Below are positions 46,595-56,800 of a stretch of DNA of 64,000 nucleotides, piece after piece (positions within the stretch are counted from its first letter, which is position 1; the number at the start of each line of letters is the position of its first letter). Origin of the DNA: Allantophomopsis cytisporea (Eukaryota; Ascomycota; Leotiomycetes; Phacidiales; Phacidiaceae); assembly GCA_024752435.1 (NCBI GenBank), contig CP103034.1, forward strand, positions 1 to 64,000, given 5' to 3'. Made by a program: the position numbers and the translations under genes. Under the pieces are notes generated by a model that ran no database searches, was not told the DNA's origin, and was given only the letters and a program-made list of their open reading frames with translations.

Positions 46595-47016
46595 TATTAT
46601 AGCCTTGTACTATAAACTACGATTATAACAAATATAAGAAGCTATAACAGGGTTATATATCAAGAATTACAGGACGGTACGGTTATATAATAGAACTATA
46701 TATATAAAAGGGAACTATATATTCCCCTATAGAACTATATAGTTCCCTAAAGATAGATATAGTTCCTTAGAGCAAGAAGCAACTATATAGATCTCTGTAT
46801 TTCCTTAGTAGATAGGAGCTTTGTACTCAACTTCAATTAATACTTTGTTATCTACCTTTACTTATACCTTGCTAGAGTATTAAGTTATATACTTCGATAC
46901 CAACAGCAACTACTTAGTTTTACTAGAGAGCCTCTACTTCTTTGTATATCGTACTAGTATATACAACTGCTAAAAAGCCTATACTTTGCTACCTACCTAG
47001 TAGCAAAGACGTAATA
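46595..47016 (+). repeat. 5' LTR of the middle element
   Basis: Begins TATTATAGCC (TGTTACAGCC before C-to-T/G-to-A change) and ends GACGTAATA. It contains inverted ACTATAT/ATATAGT stretches (GGGAACTATATA...TATATAGTTCCC) in the part that differs from the young LTR. Confidence 0.88.
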
Positions 47017-47083
47017 TATTGAGTACTATTATAAGAAGACCAGCTTACATTATATAAGATGTCTACTACTAGCAATACCCCGA
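47016..47083 (+). other. Leader and first gag codons of the middle element, up to the insertion
   Basis: The sequence aligns with the minus-strand leader of the young element just inside its 5' LTR and includes the ATG of MSTTSNTPR. The reading continues across the insertion at 53897. Confidence 0.8.
47079..47083. repeat. Target-site duplication CCCGA (left)
   Basis: CCCGA immediately before the TGTTACG end of the young element. The same five bases follow its other end at 53892-53896. Confidence 0.9.
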
Positions 47084-47486
47084 TGTTACGTCCTTGCTGC
47101 TGGGTAGGTGGCAAAGCACAGGCTTCTCAGCGGTTGTATATACTGGCACGATATACGAAGAGGTAGGGGCTCTCCAGTGAAACTAAGTGGTTGCTGTTGG
47201 TATCGAAGCACGTAACTTAATACTCTGGCAAAGGTGTGGGCAAAGGTGGGTAACAAAGTATTGATTGAAGTTGAGCACGAAGCTCCTATCTACTAAGGGA
47301 ATACAGAGATCTATATAGTTGTTTCCTGCTCTGGGGAATAGTAGGATAGTTAGGAACGCCCGACTATCCCGACTATCCCAACTATCCATCACGTGACTCA
47401 TGTAGCCCGTGACTTTTCCGACATGTGACCCTGTTACAGCCTTCTCTAGTTGTTGTGATCGTAGACCGTAGTACAGGGCTGTAACA
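47084..47486 (-). repeat. 3' LTR of the young element
   Basis: TGTTACG...TGTAACA, 403 bp. It contains ATCACGTGACTC and three GACTATCCC-type repeats. A 10-bp inverted repeat, TGTTACAGCC (47432-47441) and GGCTGTAACA (47477-47486), could form a hairpin at the U3 end. Confidence 0.95.
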
Positions 47487-47489
47487 CAA

Positions 47490-47501
47490 GGTCCCCTCCT
47501 C
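47490..47501 (-). promoter_or_regulatory. Polypurine tract
   Basis: The minus strand reads GAGGAGGGGAC a few bases before the 3' LTR, the expected place for the plus-strand primer of reverse transcription. The RIP-degraded relative has a purine run at the equivalent position (~59808-59818). Confidence 0.6.
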
Positions 47502-47603
47502 ATTGGTCAAGTCCCTTTGACCCAATGAGTGACCGGGTAGATCCGACACTACTTAAGCGGGGCAATTCCCACCTTAGTAACATCATGGCCTTCCGTTCTC
47601 AAC

Positions 47604-48185
47604 ATGCCTTCTCCGAACCATTTGAAAATCAAAGAACGTGTTGCTCTCGCTGAGCGTATCGAAAAGAACGGTACTGAAATGAAAATGGCGCCTTGTCGAG
47701 CTTGTTTTACTTCGGGGCGCAAATGCGTGGTTTCCCCTCACTCGAAGCGCTGTAGTGAGTGTGTTCAAAGAAATACGAAATGTGACGTTAGTGCACCCTC
47801 AGTTTCTGACTGGGAGAAACTTCGTTTGGAAGAGGCACGACTGGAGGCCGAGGAAGAGCTCGCGGCTCAACAGGAGCGGGAGGCCTTCGCTCGCCGTATG
47901 CGTCTTCGCCGTATGCAGAAATTGTTGAAATCCCGTGGTAGTGAAATGCTTCGTCGCGGACTAGCTACGCTTGACGAACTTGAAGCTGTGGAGGAGAAAG
48001 AAAGAAAAGAAGCGGAAGAGAAGGCGGAGGCAGAGCGCAACGCTCATGCTGGAGCCAACCCGTTCGCTACCACCGACCCCGGCCTCGACCTCTCGCCCGA
48101 GGGCGACCTCTTCGCGGCGGTGTCTCCTTCCTTCTGGGAGGGATTGGATGTTCCGAATGGTAATCTTCCAACGTCTCAAGGTTGA
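47604..48185 (+). CDS. Antisense Zn2Cys6 / coiled-coil protein carried by the retrotransposon
   Basis: An open frame of 193 aa on the strand opposite gag-pol, between the 3' LTR and the end of pol. After ~30 residues it shows CRACFTSGRKC followed by RCSECVQRNTKC, that is C-x2-C-x6-C-x8-C-x2-C-x6-C, which satisfies the fungal binuclear zinc-cluster pattern. Residues ~72-150 are highly charged (EEARLEAEEELAAQQERE) and predicted to be a coiled coil. The tail is acidic and Pro/Gly-rich. Its 3' end overlaps the sense chromodomain region. The promoter would lie in or beside the LTR, read in reverse. A RIP-damaged homologue lies at the same place in the middle element, so it is an inherited component. 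It could act as a regulator of the element or host, or as a nucleic-acid-binding accessory. Accessory antisense genes are, as I recall, known in Botrytis Ty3 elements; identity with those is untested. Confidence 0.82.
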   Translation: MPSPNHLKIKERVALAERIEKNGTEMKMAPCRACFTSGRKCVVSPHSKRCSECVQRNTKCDVSAPSVSDWEKLRLEEARLEAEEELAAQQEREAFARRMRLRRMQKLLKSRGSEMLRRGLATLDELEAVEEKERKEAEEKAEAERNAHAGANPFATTDPGLDLSPEGDLFAAVSPSFWEGLDVPNGNLPTSQG

Positions 48186-51100
48186 AGTTTTCGGTAGGTT
48201 CCCATGTGTTGTCTGAGTCATTGTAACCTTCCCATTTGACCAAATATCTGAGTTCGTTTCTGACCCATTTGCAGTCTAGGATTTTTCGACGACGTATTCG
48301 GTGTTCTCGTTTTCCTGGGATAGGTCTGGGTAGTGTGCGTAGCGTGCATTCTGTGGCGCTGGTTCCAGCAGAGACGCGTGGAACACAGGGTGTATTTTCA
48401 TGCTCGTTGGTAGCTGGAGTTCGTAGTTGACTGAACTAATTTTCCTCAAAATCTTGAATGGTCCGATTTTGACATTGTCCAACTTGTTGCTTGGTCTGGT
48501 TGTCTTGATGTTTCTGCGTATGAGGTAGACTTTGTCTCCCTCCGAAAAGGTAGGTCCCTCTATCCTTTTTCCATTCTGATAACTTGCTGATCGTTGGTTA
48601 AAAAACTCGATATCCTTGGCTAGTTGCTTGTGGAGTGTTTTGAGTTCTGCAACCTGCATTTGTGCTGCTTCTGCAAGTACCTGTATTTCTCGGGGTGAAT
48701 GATACGCTTCCGGTTCTAGCCCATAGTTGGCATAGAATGGTGAAACTTTCGTAGTTTCCGTGGTTGCACTGTTATACGCAAACTGTGCAAGGGGTAATAG
48801 TCGTACCCAATTATCTTGTTTGTAATTCACATAACAGCGGAGGTACTGCTCAAGCGTCTGGTTGAGTCGTTCAGTTTGTCCGTCTGTTTGTGGGTGGTAG
48901 GCTGTCGAGCTTGTGGTTAGTTCCTAACTGGCTCATTAGGGACTTCCAGAAGTTCGAAGTGAACAGCTTGTCTCGGTCGGATATTATTTCATCTGGCATA
49001 CCATGGTTGCTGACAATCGTTTTCAGGAAAGTGTACGCCAAGTCTTCTGCGGTACTGGATTCCTTATATGGTATGAAATATCCATATTTTGTCATCCTAT
49101 CGGTGATGACTACGATTGAGTCGTATTCTACTTTCGTAAGTGGTTCCTTTGAAAGTGGCAGTTTGACGATGAAATCCAGGGCAATGGATTTCCATGCTCC
49201 CTTCGGTACTGCTGGTGATTTTAGCTGTCCGTAAGGTGCGTGTCGATTGACCTTGTTTCTAGAGCAAATGTCACATTCTCTTATGACTTTCTCTACTTGG
49301 TTCTTCATTCCTGGGAAGTAGTATGTTCTGGTCAGACGTTCCAACGTCTTGCCTATTCCCTGGTGTCCGTGTGCTGGTAGCTCGTGTTGTTCTTTGACTA
49401 ACTGTTTCCGCAGGGGCGCGGGAACATAGACTAGTCCTTTGAACAATAGTGTCCGGTTTGTTGTTACTGAGGTTCCTGGGTGTCCATTGGGGTTTCCCAA
49501 AATACGTTGTGCCGTAGTATCCGTGGCATATGCTTGTCGAATACTTTGAAGTATGTCCGGATCTTCGACTTGCATTGTGGCGTTTAACTCCGGGTGGTTA
49601 TACGTCAGATTGTCTCCGTTATCTTGAAATATAGCGTGTGACACTGGTTCCTTGTTCTGCATATAATCTGCACGTCGACTGAGTGCGTCGGCTTTGGCGT
49701 TTTCGGATCCTTTACGGTAGGTGATCTTGAAGTTGTACCTGGCCATGAGTTCTGACCATCGTACTTGTCGTCTGTTCAACACCTTCGTGGTTGTGAAGTA
49801 TAGCAGATTCTTGTGGTCTGTGATTACTGCTACTTCATACTTAGGTCCTTCCAGGTAAACTCTCCATTCTTGAAATGCAGCGACGATTGCTAACAATTCC
49901 TTATCGTGGATCTCATAGTTCAGCTCGGCTGAAGTCAACTTGCGGGAGAAGAAAGCGACAGGTCGAAGCTTCTTGTTCTCATCCGGTTGACTCAGTACCG
50001 CCCCGATTGCGTAATCGGAGGAATCCGTTTCCACCACTATGAGGACTTCAGGGTCGAAGTTCCTCAATATGGGTGCGGTTGTGAAACTCTCCTTGAGTTT
50101 CTCGAAAGCTCGTTGAGCTTCATCAGTCCATTTGAAGGCTTGGTCCTTCTTCGTCAATTCCGAAATTGGTGCTGTAATACTTGAATATCCCTTGATGAAT
50201 CTTCGGTAGAAATTGGCAAATCCAAGGAAGGATTGCACTTCCTTGACAGAGTTTGGTATCGGCCATTCGTGGACTGCTCGTACTTTGGAATCGTCCATCT
50301 GGATTCCTTCGGTGGTTATCATATAACCCAAGAATCCAACTGACTGTTGGTGAAATTCGCACTTCTCCAGTTTCAGATACAGGTGACGTTTCTGAAGTGC
50401 TGTAAGTATGAGTTTGACATGCTTGATATGCTCTTCTTCGGTGTTGGAGTATACGAGGATGTCATCCAGATAAGCTACTACGAATACATCCAAGTATTCA
50501 TGTAGTGTCTGGTTGATCAGCGCTTGAAAAGTTGCGGGGGCATTGGTTAAGCCAAATGGCATTACCAAATACTCGAAATGCCCATAGCGTGTTCTAAATG
50601 CTGTTTTCCATTCTTCACCTTCCTTCATGCGTACTAGATTGTACGCTCCTCGGAGGTCTAACTTAGTGAAGAACTTGGCTCCTCGAAATCGGTCGTGTAA
50701 CTCTGAGATGAGTGGCAACGCATATCGGTTCTTGATAGTAATGCTGTTGAGTTGTCGATAGTCGATGCATGGTCGGTCTGTTCCATCCTTCTTTGGTACA
50801 AAGAGGGCTGGGTATCCTGCTGACGAGGTTGACGGTCGAATATAACCTTTCTTTAGCATGTCATCGATGTATTCCTTCAGGATCTTGAGTTCTCGTTCGG
50901 ACATAGAGTAGATTGGTCCGAAGGTAGGCTGTTTTCCTGGCATAAGTGGTATCTCGTGATCCCAAGGCTGGTGTTCTGGCAGCTTGGTTTCAGCTTCTTC
51001 CTTGCTGAAGAGCTTCTCAAATTCCCTATACTCGTTCGGGAGTGTCACCCCTTCTGTGGCGCATAGTGTGGGTGACGGGTTGTTCTTGCGAATTTCCTGC

Positions 51101-51636
51101 AAATCCTCATAATCGATTGCATTGATCATGACAGGTCGTCGTAATTCAAATGGCACAGCGCATTTGCAGTTTCCCAGATTGACTGTATACGTGTTCCAAT
51201 CAATCTTCGGGTTGTGTTTCTTCAACCATGGAAGTCCTAGGATGATGTCGTAACGCGGGATCGCGACGATGTCTAACGCTAGTTCTTCGTGATGATTGTG
51301 CACAAGGAATGGTAGAGGGCGTGTCTGCTCTCGTACCCATCCATCAGACATAGGGTTTCCATCAACTAGGTGCAGTTGATATGGATTCGCATGTCTCCTC
51401 GTAGGTAAGTCGTGTTTCTTCACGAATTTCGTGGATACGAAATTTCCTGATGCGCCTGAATCCACCATGGCTTCAGTGCGGTGTCCGTTTATCTGTACTC
51501 GGACGTTCAAGTGTGCTGCATACTGCGTTCCGCACAAATGAACCTTCTCTACTCGTAGAGGGGGAGGCCTTGGACTGGGTTCTCTAACTGGCCTGCGGTT
51601 AAGAGAACCATCTAGTTTTCCGAATCTTCTTGGAGG
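48133..51636 (-). pseudogene. pol: pol of the young element: protease, RT, RNase H, integrase, chromodomain
   Basis: The main frame runs from the stop at 51637-51639 down to 48871. In order: aspartic protease (VDSGASGNFVS, ~51465), RT (YLDDILVYS, ~50475), RNase H (ETDSSDYAIGAVLSQ, ~50025), the integrase HHCC zinc finger (~49390-49260) and the integrase core with its first two Asp (~49175 and ~48985). At ~48907 two bases present in the older relative are missing, so the frame shifts before the catalytic Glu and ends at 48871. The remaining integrase reads on in another frame (48830-48276). A second single-base difference at ~48280 puts the chromodomain (LRYLVKWEGYNDSDNTWEP, to ~48133) out of frame. 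Chromodomain integrases direct insertion to heterochromatin, fitting the nest. Integrase is inactive as sequenced. Confidence 0.88.
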
Positions 51637-53446
51637 TCACCGTATTCGCGGCGTTCTTTCTCTCTTTTGGTCCAGTCGTTCTTGTACCAGTTGCTCCATT
51701 TCTAATGCATCCCACCAGTCTTCTACTTCCTTTTCCTTTGAGTTGGTAAGTAGTTCCCCTATGTTCTCCCATTCGTCATCCGTTAGGAGTCTAAACGCGG
51801 GTTGACTGTGTTTGCGATGTTGTCGACCTTCCTCTTCACGTTGTTGGCGGCGTTTTTGGACTACCATGTCAATATCCCGTTGGATTAAGGTGTCCTCTTG
51901 TTGTTTTTGTTTGGCGTGTACGCTGCACATGGGTGTCAGGTCACAGTTCCTCCAATGGAGTTTCTGATGTCCCGCCCATTGTGATTCGGGTAGATTATCC
52001 TGATTATTACCAGAGGTCATCAACATTCCCTCGAGTCCTGATCGGGCTGTCTCGAGTTGCTTGTGCGCGAGTTTGTCAGCGCGGTGCATTGGGCATGCTT
52101 TCCACTTGCATTCTGAGTGGTGTAGATCTCGGTGTATTGCTTGTCTTTCTAGATCAAGCGCTTCAAGGCTTGTAGTGGTTTCGGGCCCTTCGTCGGGTTC
52201 CTGTCCCTTAACTACAACCGTATCGTCAAGCTCTACCACAGTCCAACCATTTTGGTCACCGGGACTGGGCGATCTACTGTCGGTGTTGGCGTGCTCGTCG
52301 TGGTAGCTAGTCACGTCGGGTTCGTCGTCGGTAGATACGTCTCTGCGTCTGCGCATTTTCTGTTGACTGGGGAAGTGTCCAGCGTGTTTCTTGTTTGGTA
52401 GGTGGATGCTGCAGTCGTCTTCATAACATTTTGTCCAGAATTCTGTTTCATGATCCAGCGTTGCTGGGCTTCCTGGTTCCTCGAGCTCGGGTATTTCTTG
52501 AAATGTCGCATTGAGGTGTCTTGGTTTCCCTCGATTGAATCCTTTGTTGGATGAATTCTTCCTTGATGCTTTCTTGCATTCTCGTGCCTTATGTCCTGGG
52601 GTTCCGCAATATAGGCATAGGTTATTCTTCATACGGTAATCTCTATCCCGTGGCGAGAGTGGTCCTTTCTTGACCATCTGGTGAGTTGCGTCCAACTCCA
52701 TAGGCATGGGTCCGTAATATGGTTTCTGAGTACGTTGCTGGTACTTGGGTTTGCCATGGTAAGTAGGTCCTCGATAGCTACCTTTCTTTTCCAAGCTACG
52801 CTTTCATACTGGCGATTGTCGATGCGTATGGCGGTCTCGATCATAGTCTGGAGGTCATCAGGTCGATTGCCTCGCACTATGTCGTCTTTGACTGATTCCT
52901 TCAGTCCCTTGTAGAACTGGGCCGTGAGTGCGTCGTCATTCCATTCAGTTCGAGTGGAATACTGTTGAAACTCTGCGGCGTAGTTCGCTGCTGATCCCCT
53001 CTGGGTCAGTCCTTGCAAGTGTCTCTCCGCGGTGCGTTCTTCGTCGATGTCTCCGAAAGTTCGCTTAATCATTCGGCGAAATTCTTCGTAGTTGTTGAAG
53101 ATGTTACGGGTGTCGTCGTCCATCATGTCTTCGTCATTGCGGTTATCCAGAAAATCCCTGACATAGGTTTCAAACCAGTCGAAGGCTGGTCCTCTCATGT
53201 AAGATGAGGCGTATAGCACCATGTCTCTGGGAGTTGGAAACTGAGTGATATTGAATCCGAAGTACAGGTCCAACTGAGTCAAGAAGGCTTTGAGCTTCTT
53301 GCGTTCTCCATGGAACAAGTCTGGCGTGTTGATCTTGACGGCGGCAGCCATGAGAAGTGTGTACTCCCGGCAGCTGATCCAGGGGCGGTTGTTGCGGCGG
53401 GAGTTGGCCTTGGTGTGGCCCTCGGGGTGTTGCTGGTAGTAGACAT
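51637..53446 (-). pseudogene. gag: gag of the young element: capsid and CCHC nucleocapsid, frame-broken
   Basis: Three frames are needed to read it. The ATG at 53446 starts MSTTSNTPR, the reading that is continuous in the older relative. Two extra bases between 53350 and 53385 move the capsid part into the frame usable from ATG 53351 (MAAAVKINTPDLFHGERKK...). Two further extra bases (GA, ~52806) shift the frame again, before the nucleocapsid part with its CCHC knuckle CLYCGTPGHKAREC (~52610). That part ends at TGA 51637-51639, in the same frame as pol. Gag packages the element RNA. A capsid-only protein from 53351 could still be made; a full Gag could not without frameshifting. Confidence 0.85.
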
Positions 53447-53488
53447 CTTGCGTGATGTGAGCCGGTCCTCTTATGGCGGTGCTCAATG

Positions 53489-53891
53489 TGTTACGTCCTT
53501 GCTGCTGGGTAGGTGGCAAAGCACAGGCTTCTCAGCGGTTGTATATACTGGCACGATATACGAAGAGGTAGGGGCTCTCCAGTGAAACTAAGTGGTTGCT
53601 GTTGGTATCGAAGCACGTAACTTAATACTCTGGCAAAGGTGTGGGCAAAGGTGGGTAACAAAGTATTGATTGAAGTTGAGCACGAAGCTCCTATCTACTA
53701 AGGGAATACAGAGATCTATATAGTTGCTTCCTGCTCTGGGGAATAGTAGGATAGTTAGGAACGCCCGACTATCCCGACTATCCCAACTATCCATCACGTG
53801 ACTCATGTAGCCCGTGACTTTTCCGACATGTGACCCTGTTACAGCCTTCTCTAGTTGTTGTGATCGTAGACCGTAGTACAGGGCTGTAACA
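53489..53891 (-). repeat. 5' LTR of the young element
   Basis: 403 bp, identical to the 3' LTR at 402 positions. Directly inside it (minus strand from 53488) lies CATTGAGCACCGCCATAAGA, the expected primer-binding location, which I could not match to a tRNA end with confidence. Confidence 0.95.
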
Positions 53892-53896
53892 CCCGA
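53892..53896. repeat. Target-site duplication CCCGA (right)
   Basis: Matches 47079-47083 exactly and restores the gag reading of the middle element when the young element and one copy are removed. Confidence 0.9.
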
Positions 53897-56800
53897 GGGC
53901 TATACTAAGGCTAATATCTGCTACAACAACTGCCCCTAGATCAGTCGCGGGAAGAACGCAGTATATAGCCGCCGCTGTTAAAATCTATACGCTAGATATA
54001 TTTAGTAGAGAACGTAAGAAGCTCAAGAGCTTTTTAACCTAGTTGGATCTGTATTTCGGATTTAACGTAGATTAGTTCCTTATACCCAAGGATATAGTAC
54101 TCTACGTATCTTTTTATATAAAAGGACCTGTATTCGATTGGTTTGAAACCTATGTACAAGACTTCTTAGACAATTGCAACAGCATAGGAGATATAGAACT
54201 AGAGATACAAGCTATCTTTAGTAATTACGAAGAATTCCGTCAAAAGATCAAACGAACTTTCGGGGATATCGACGAAGAATATACCGCGGAACGATACTTG
54301 TAGAACCTAACCTAGAAAGGATTAGCTACCAACTATGCTGTAGAATTCCAACAGTATTCTACTTGTACTAAATAGAATAACGACGTATTTATAGTATAGT
54401 TCTACAAGAGACTAAAAGAATTAGTCAAAGACGATATAGTACAAGGCAATCGACTTGATAACCTCCAGACTATAATCGAGACTGCTATACGCATCGACAA
54501 TCGCTAGTATAAGCGTAGCCTAGAAAAAAAAGGTAGCTATTGAAGACCTACTTACTATAGCAAACCTAAGTACTAGCAGTATACTTAGAAACTATATTAC
54601 AGACTTATACCTATAGAGTTGGATACAACTTACTAGATAGTCAAAAAAAGACTACTCTCGCTATAAAATAGAGATTACCGTATGAAGAATAACCTATGTC
54701 TATACTATAAAACCCCAAGATATAAAGCACGAGAATACAAGAAAGCATCAAGGAAGAATTTATCCAACAAAGGATTCAATCGAGGGAAACCAAGATACTT
54801 TAATGCGATATTTCAAGAAATACCCGAGCTCGAAGAACTAAGAAGCCTAGCAACACTAGATTATAAAACAGAATCTTAGACAAGATGTTATAAAGACGAC
54901 TGTAGTATCTACCTACCAAACAAGAAATATACTAGATACTTCCCTAGTCAACAAAAAATGTACAGATACAAAGATGTATTTACCGACGACGAACCCAACG
55001 TAATTAGCTACTACAACGAGTACGCTAATACTAACAGTAGATTGCCTAGTCCCGGTAACTAAAATAGTTAGACTATAGTAGAGCTAGACGATACAGTTGT
55101 AGTTAAAGGATAAAAACCCGACGAAGGGCCTGAAACTACTATAAGCCTTGAAGTGCTTGATCTAGAAAGACAAGCAATATACTAAGATCTATACTACTTA
55201 GAATACAAGTAGAAAGCATACCTAATATACCGCGCTGATAAACTCGTGTACAAGCAACTCGAGGTAGCCCGATCAAGACTCGAGGGAATATTGATAACCT
55301 CTGGTAATAATTAGGATAATCTACCCGAATTATAATAGGTAGGACATCAGAAACTCTATTGGAGAAACTATAATTTAACACCTATATATAGTATATACGC
55401 CAAAGAAAAACAACAAGAAGACACCTTAATCCAACAAGATATCAATATAGTAGTCTAGAAACGCCGCCAACAACGTAAAGAAGAAAGTCGACAATATTGC
55501 AAATATAGTCAACCCGCGTTTCGACTCTTAATAGATAACGAATAGGAGAATATAGGGGAACTATTTACCAACTCAAAGGAAAAGGAAGTAGAAGACTAGT
55601 AGGGTATATTAGAAATAGAGCAACTAGTACAAAAACGACTAGACTAGAAAGAGAAAGAACGCTGTGAAAACGGTAACCTCTAAGAAGATTCGGAAAACTA
55701 GATGGTTCTCTTAACTACGGGCTAGTTAGAGAACTTAATTTAAAGCCTCTTCTTCTACAAGTAGAAAAGGTTTATTTGTACGGAATATAGTATACAGTAT
55801 ATTTAAACGTCCGAGTATAGATAAAAGGACACCGTACTAAAGCTATAGTAGATTCAGGTGCATCAGGAAATTTCGTATCTACGAAATTTGTAAAGAAACA
55901 CGACCTACCTACAAGGAGATATGCAAATCTATATCAACTATACCTAGTTGATAGAAACCCTATGTCTAATAGATAGGTATAAAAGCAGATATACCCTCTA
56001 CTATTCCTTGTATACAATTATTACAAAGAACTAGCGTTAGACATCGTTGCGATCCTATATTACGATATTATCCTAGGACTTCTATAATTGAAGAAATATA
56101 ACCCGAAGATTGATTGGAATATGTATATAGTTAATCTAGGAAACTGCAAATACAATATACCATTTGAATTACGACGACCTGTTATAATCAATACAATCGA
56201 TTATAAAGATTTGCAGGAAATTCGCAAGAACAACCTTTTACCTATACTATACGCTACAAAAGAAGTAATACTCCCGAACGAGTATAAAGAATTTGAGAAG
56301 CTCTTTAGCAAGGAAGAAGCCGAGACTAAGCTGCTAGAATACTAGCCTTAAGATTACAAGATACTACTTATACTAGGAAAACAACCTACCTTCAGACCAA
56401 TTTATTCTATGTCCGAACGAAAACTTAGAATCCTAAAGGAATACATCGATAATATGCTAAAGAAAGGTTACATTCGACTATCAACCTTATTAGTAGGATA
56501 CTTAGCCTTCTTTGTACCAAAGAAGGATAGAATAGACCGACTATACATCGATTATCGACAACTCAACAGTATTACTATTAAGAACCGATATACGTTGCTA
56601 CTTATCTTAAAGTTGCACGACCGATTTCGAGGAGCTAAGTTCTTTACTAAGTTAGACCTCCAAGGAGTATACAATCTAGTATATATAAAGGAAGATAAAG
56701 AATAGAAAACAGCATTTAGAACACGCTATAGGTATTTCGAGTATTTAGTAATGCTATTTAGCTTAACTAATGCCCCTACAACTTTTCAAGCGCTAATCAA

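Larger units (their letters stand above)
47084..53891 (-). mobile_element. Young Ty3/gypsy chromovirus, 6808 bp, not RIP-mutated
   Basis: Full-length: 403-bp LTRs, 5-bp target duplication, a purine tract before the 3' LTR, and gag, protease, RT, RNase H, integrase and chromodomain on the minus strand. The LTRs differ at one position (T at 47322, C at 53726), so the insertion is recent. GC content is normal, in sharp contrast to the degraded elements around it. It is inserted antiparallel into a relative of its own family. Several small indels break gag and pol, so this copy is probably not autonomous. It carries an additional antisense gene next to its 3' LTR. Confidence 0.95.

Noticed and set aside
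53459..53488. A defined tRNA primer-binding site inside the 5' LTR of the young element
   Set aside because: The sequence after the LTR does not clearly match a tRNA 3' end that I could name; self-priming is also possible, so no call was made.
48236..53585. Plus-strand frames within the young element other than 47604-48185
   Set aside because: They are antisense shadows of gag-pol with no motif and are not conserved in the middle element.
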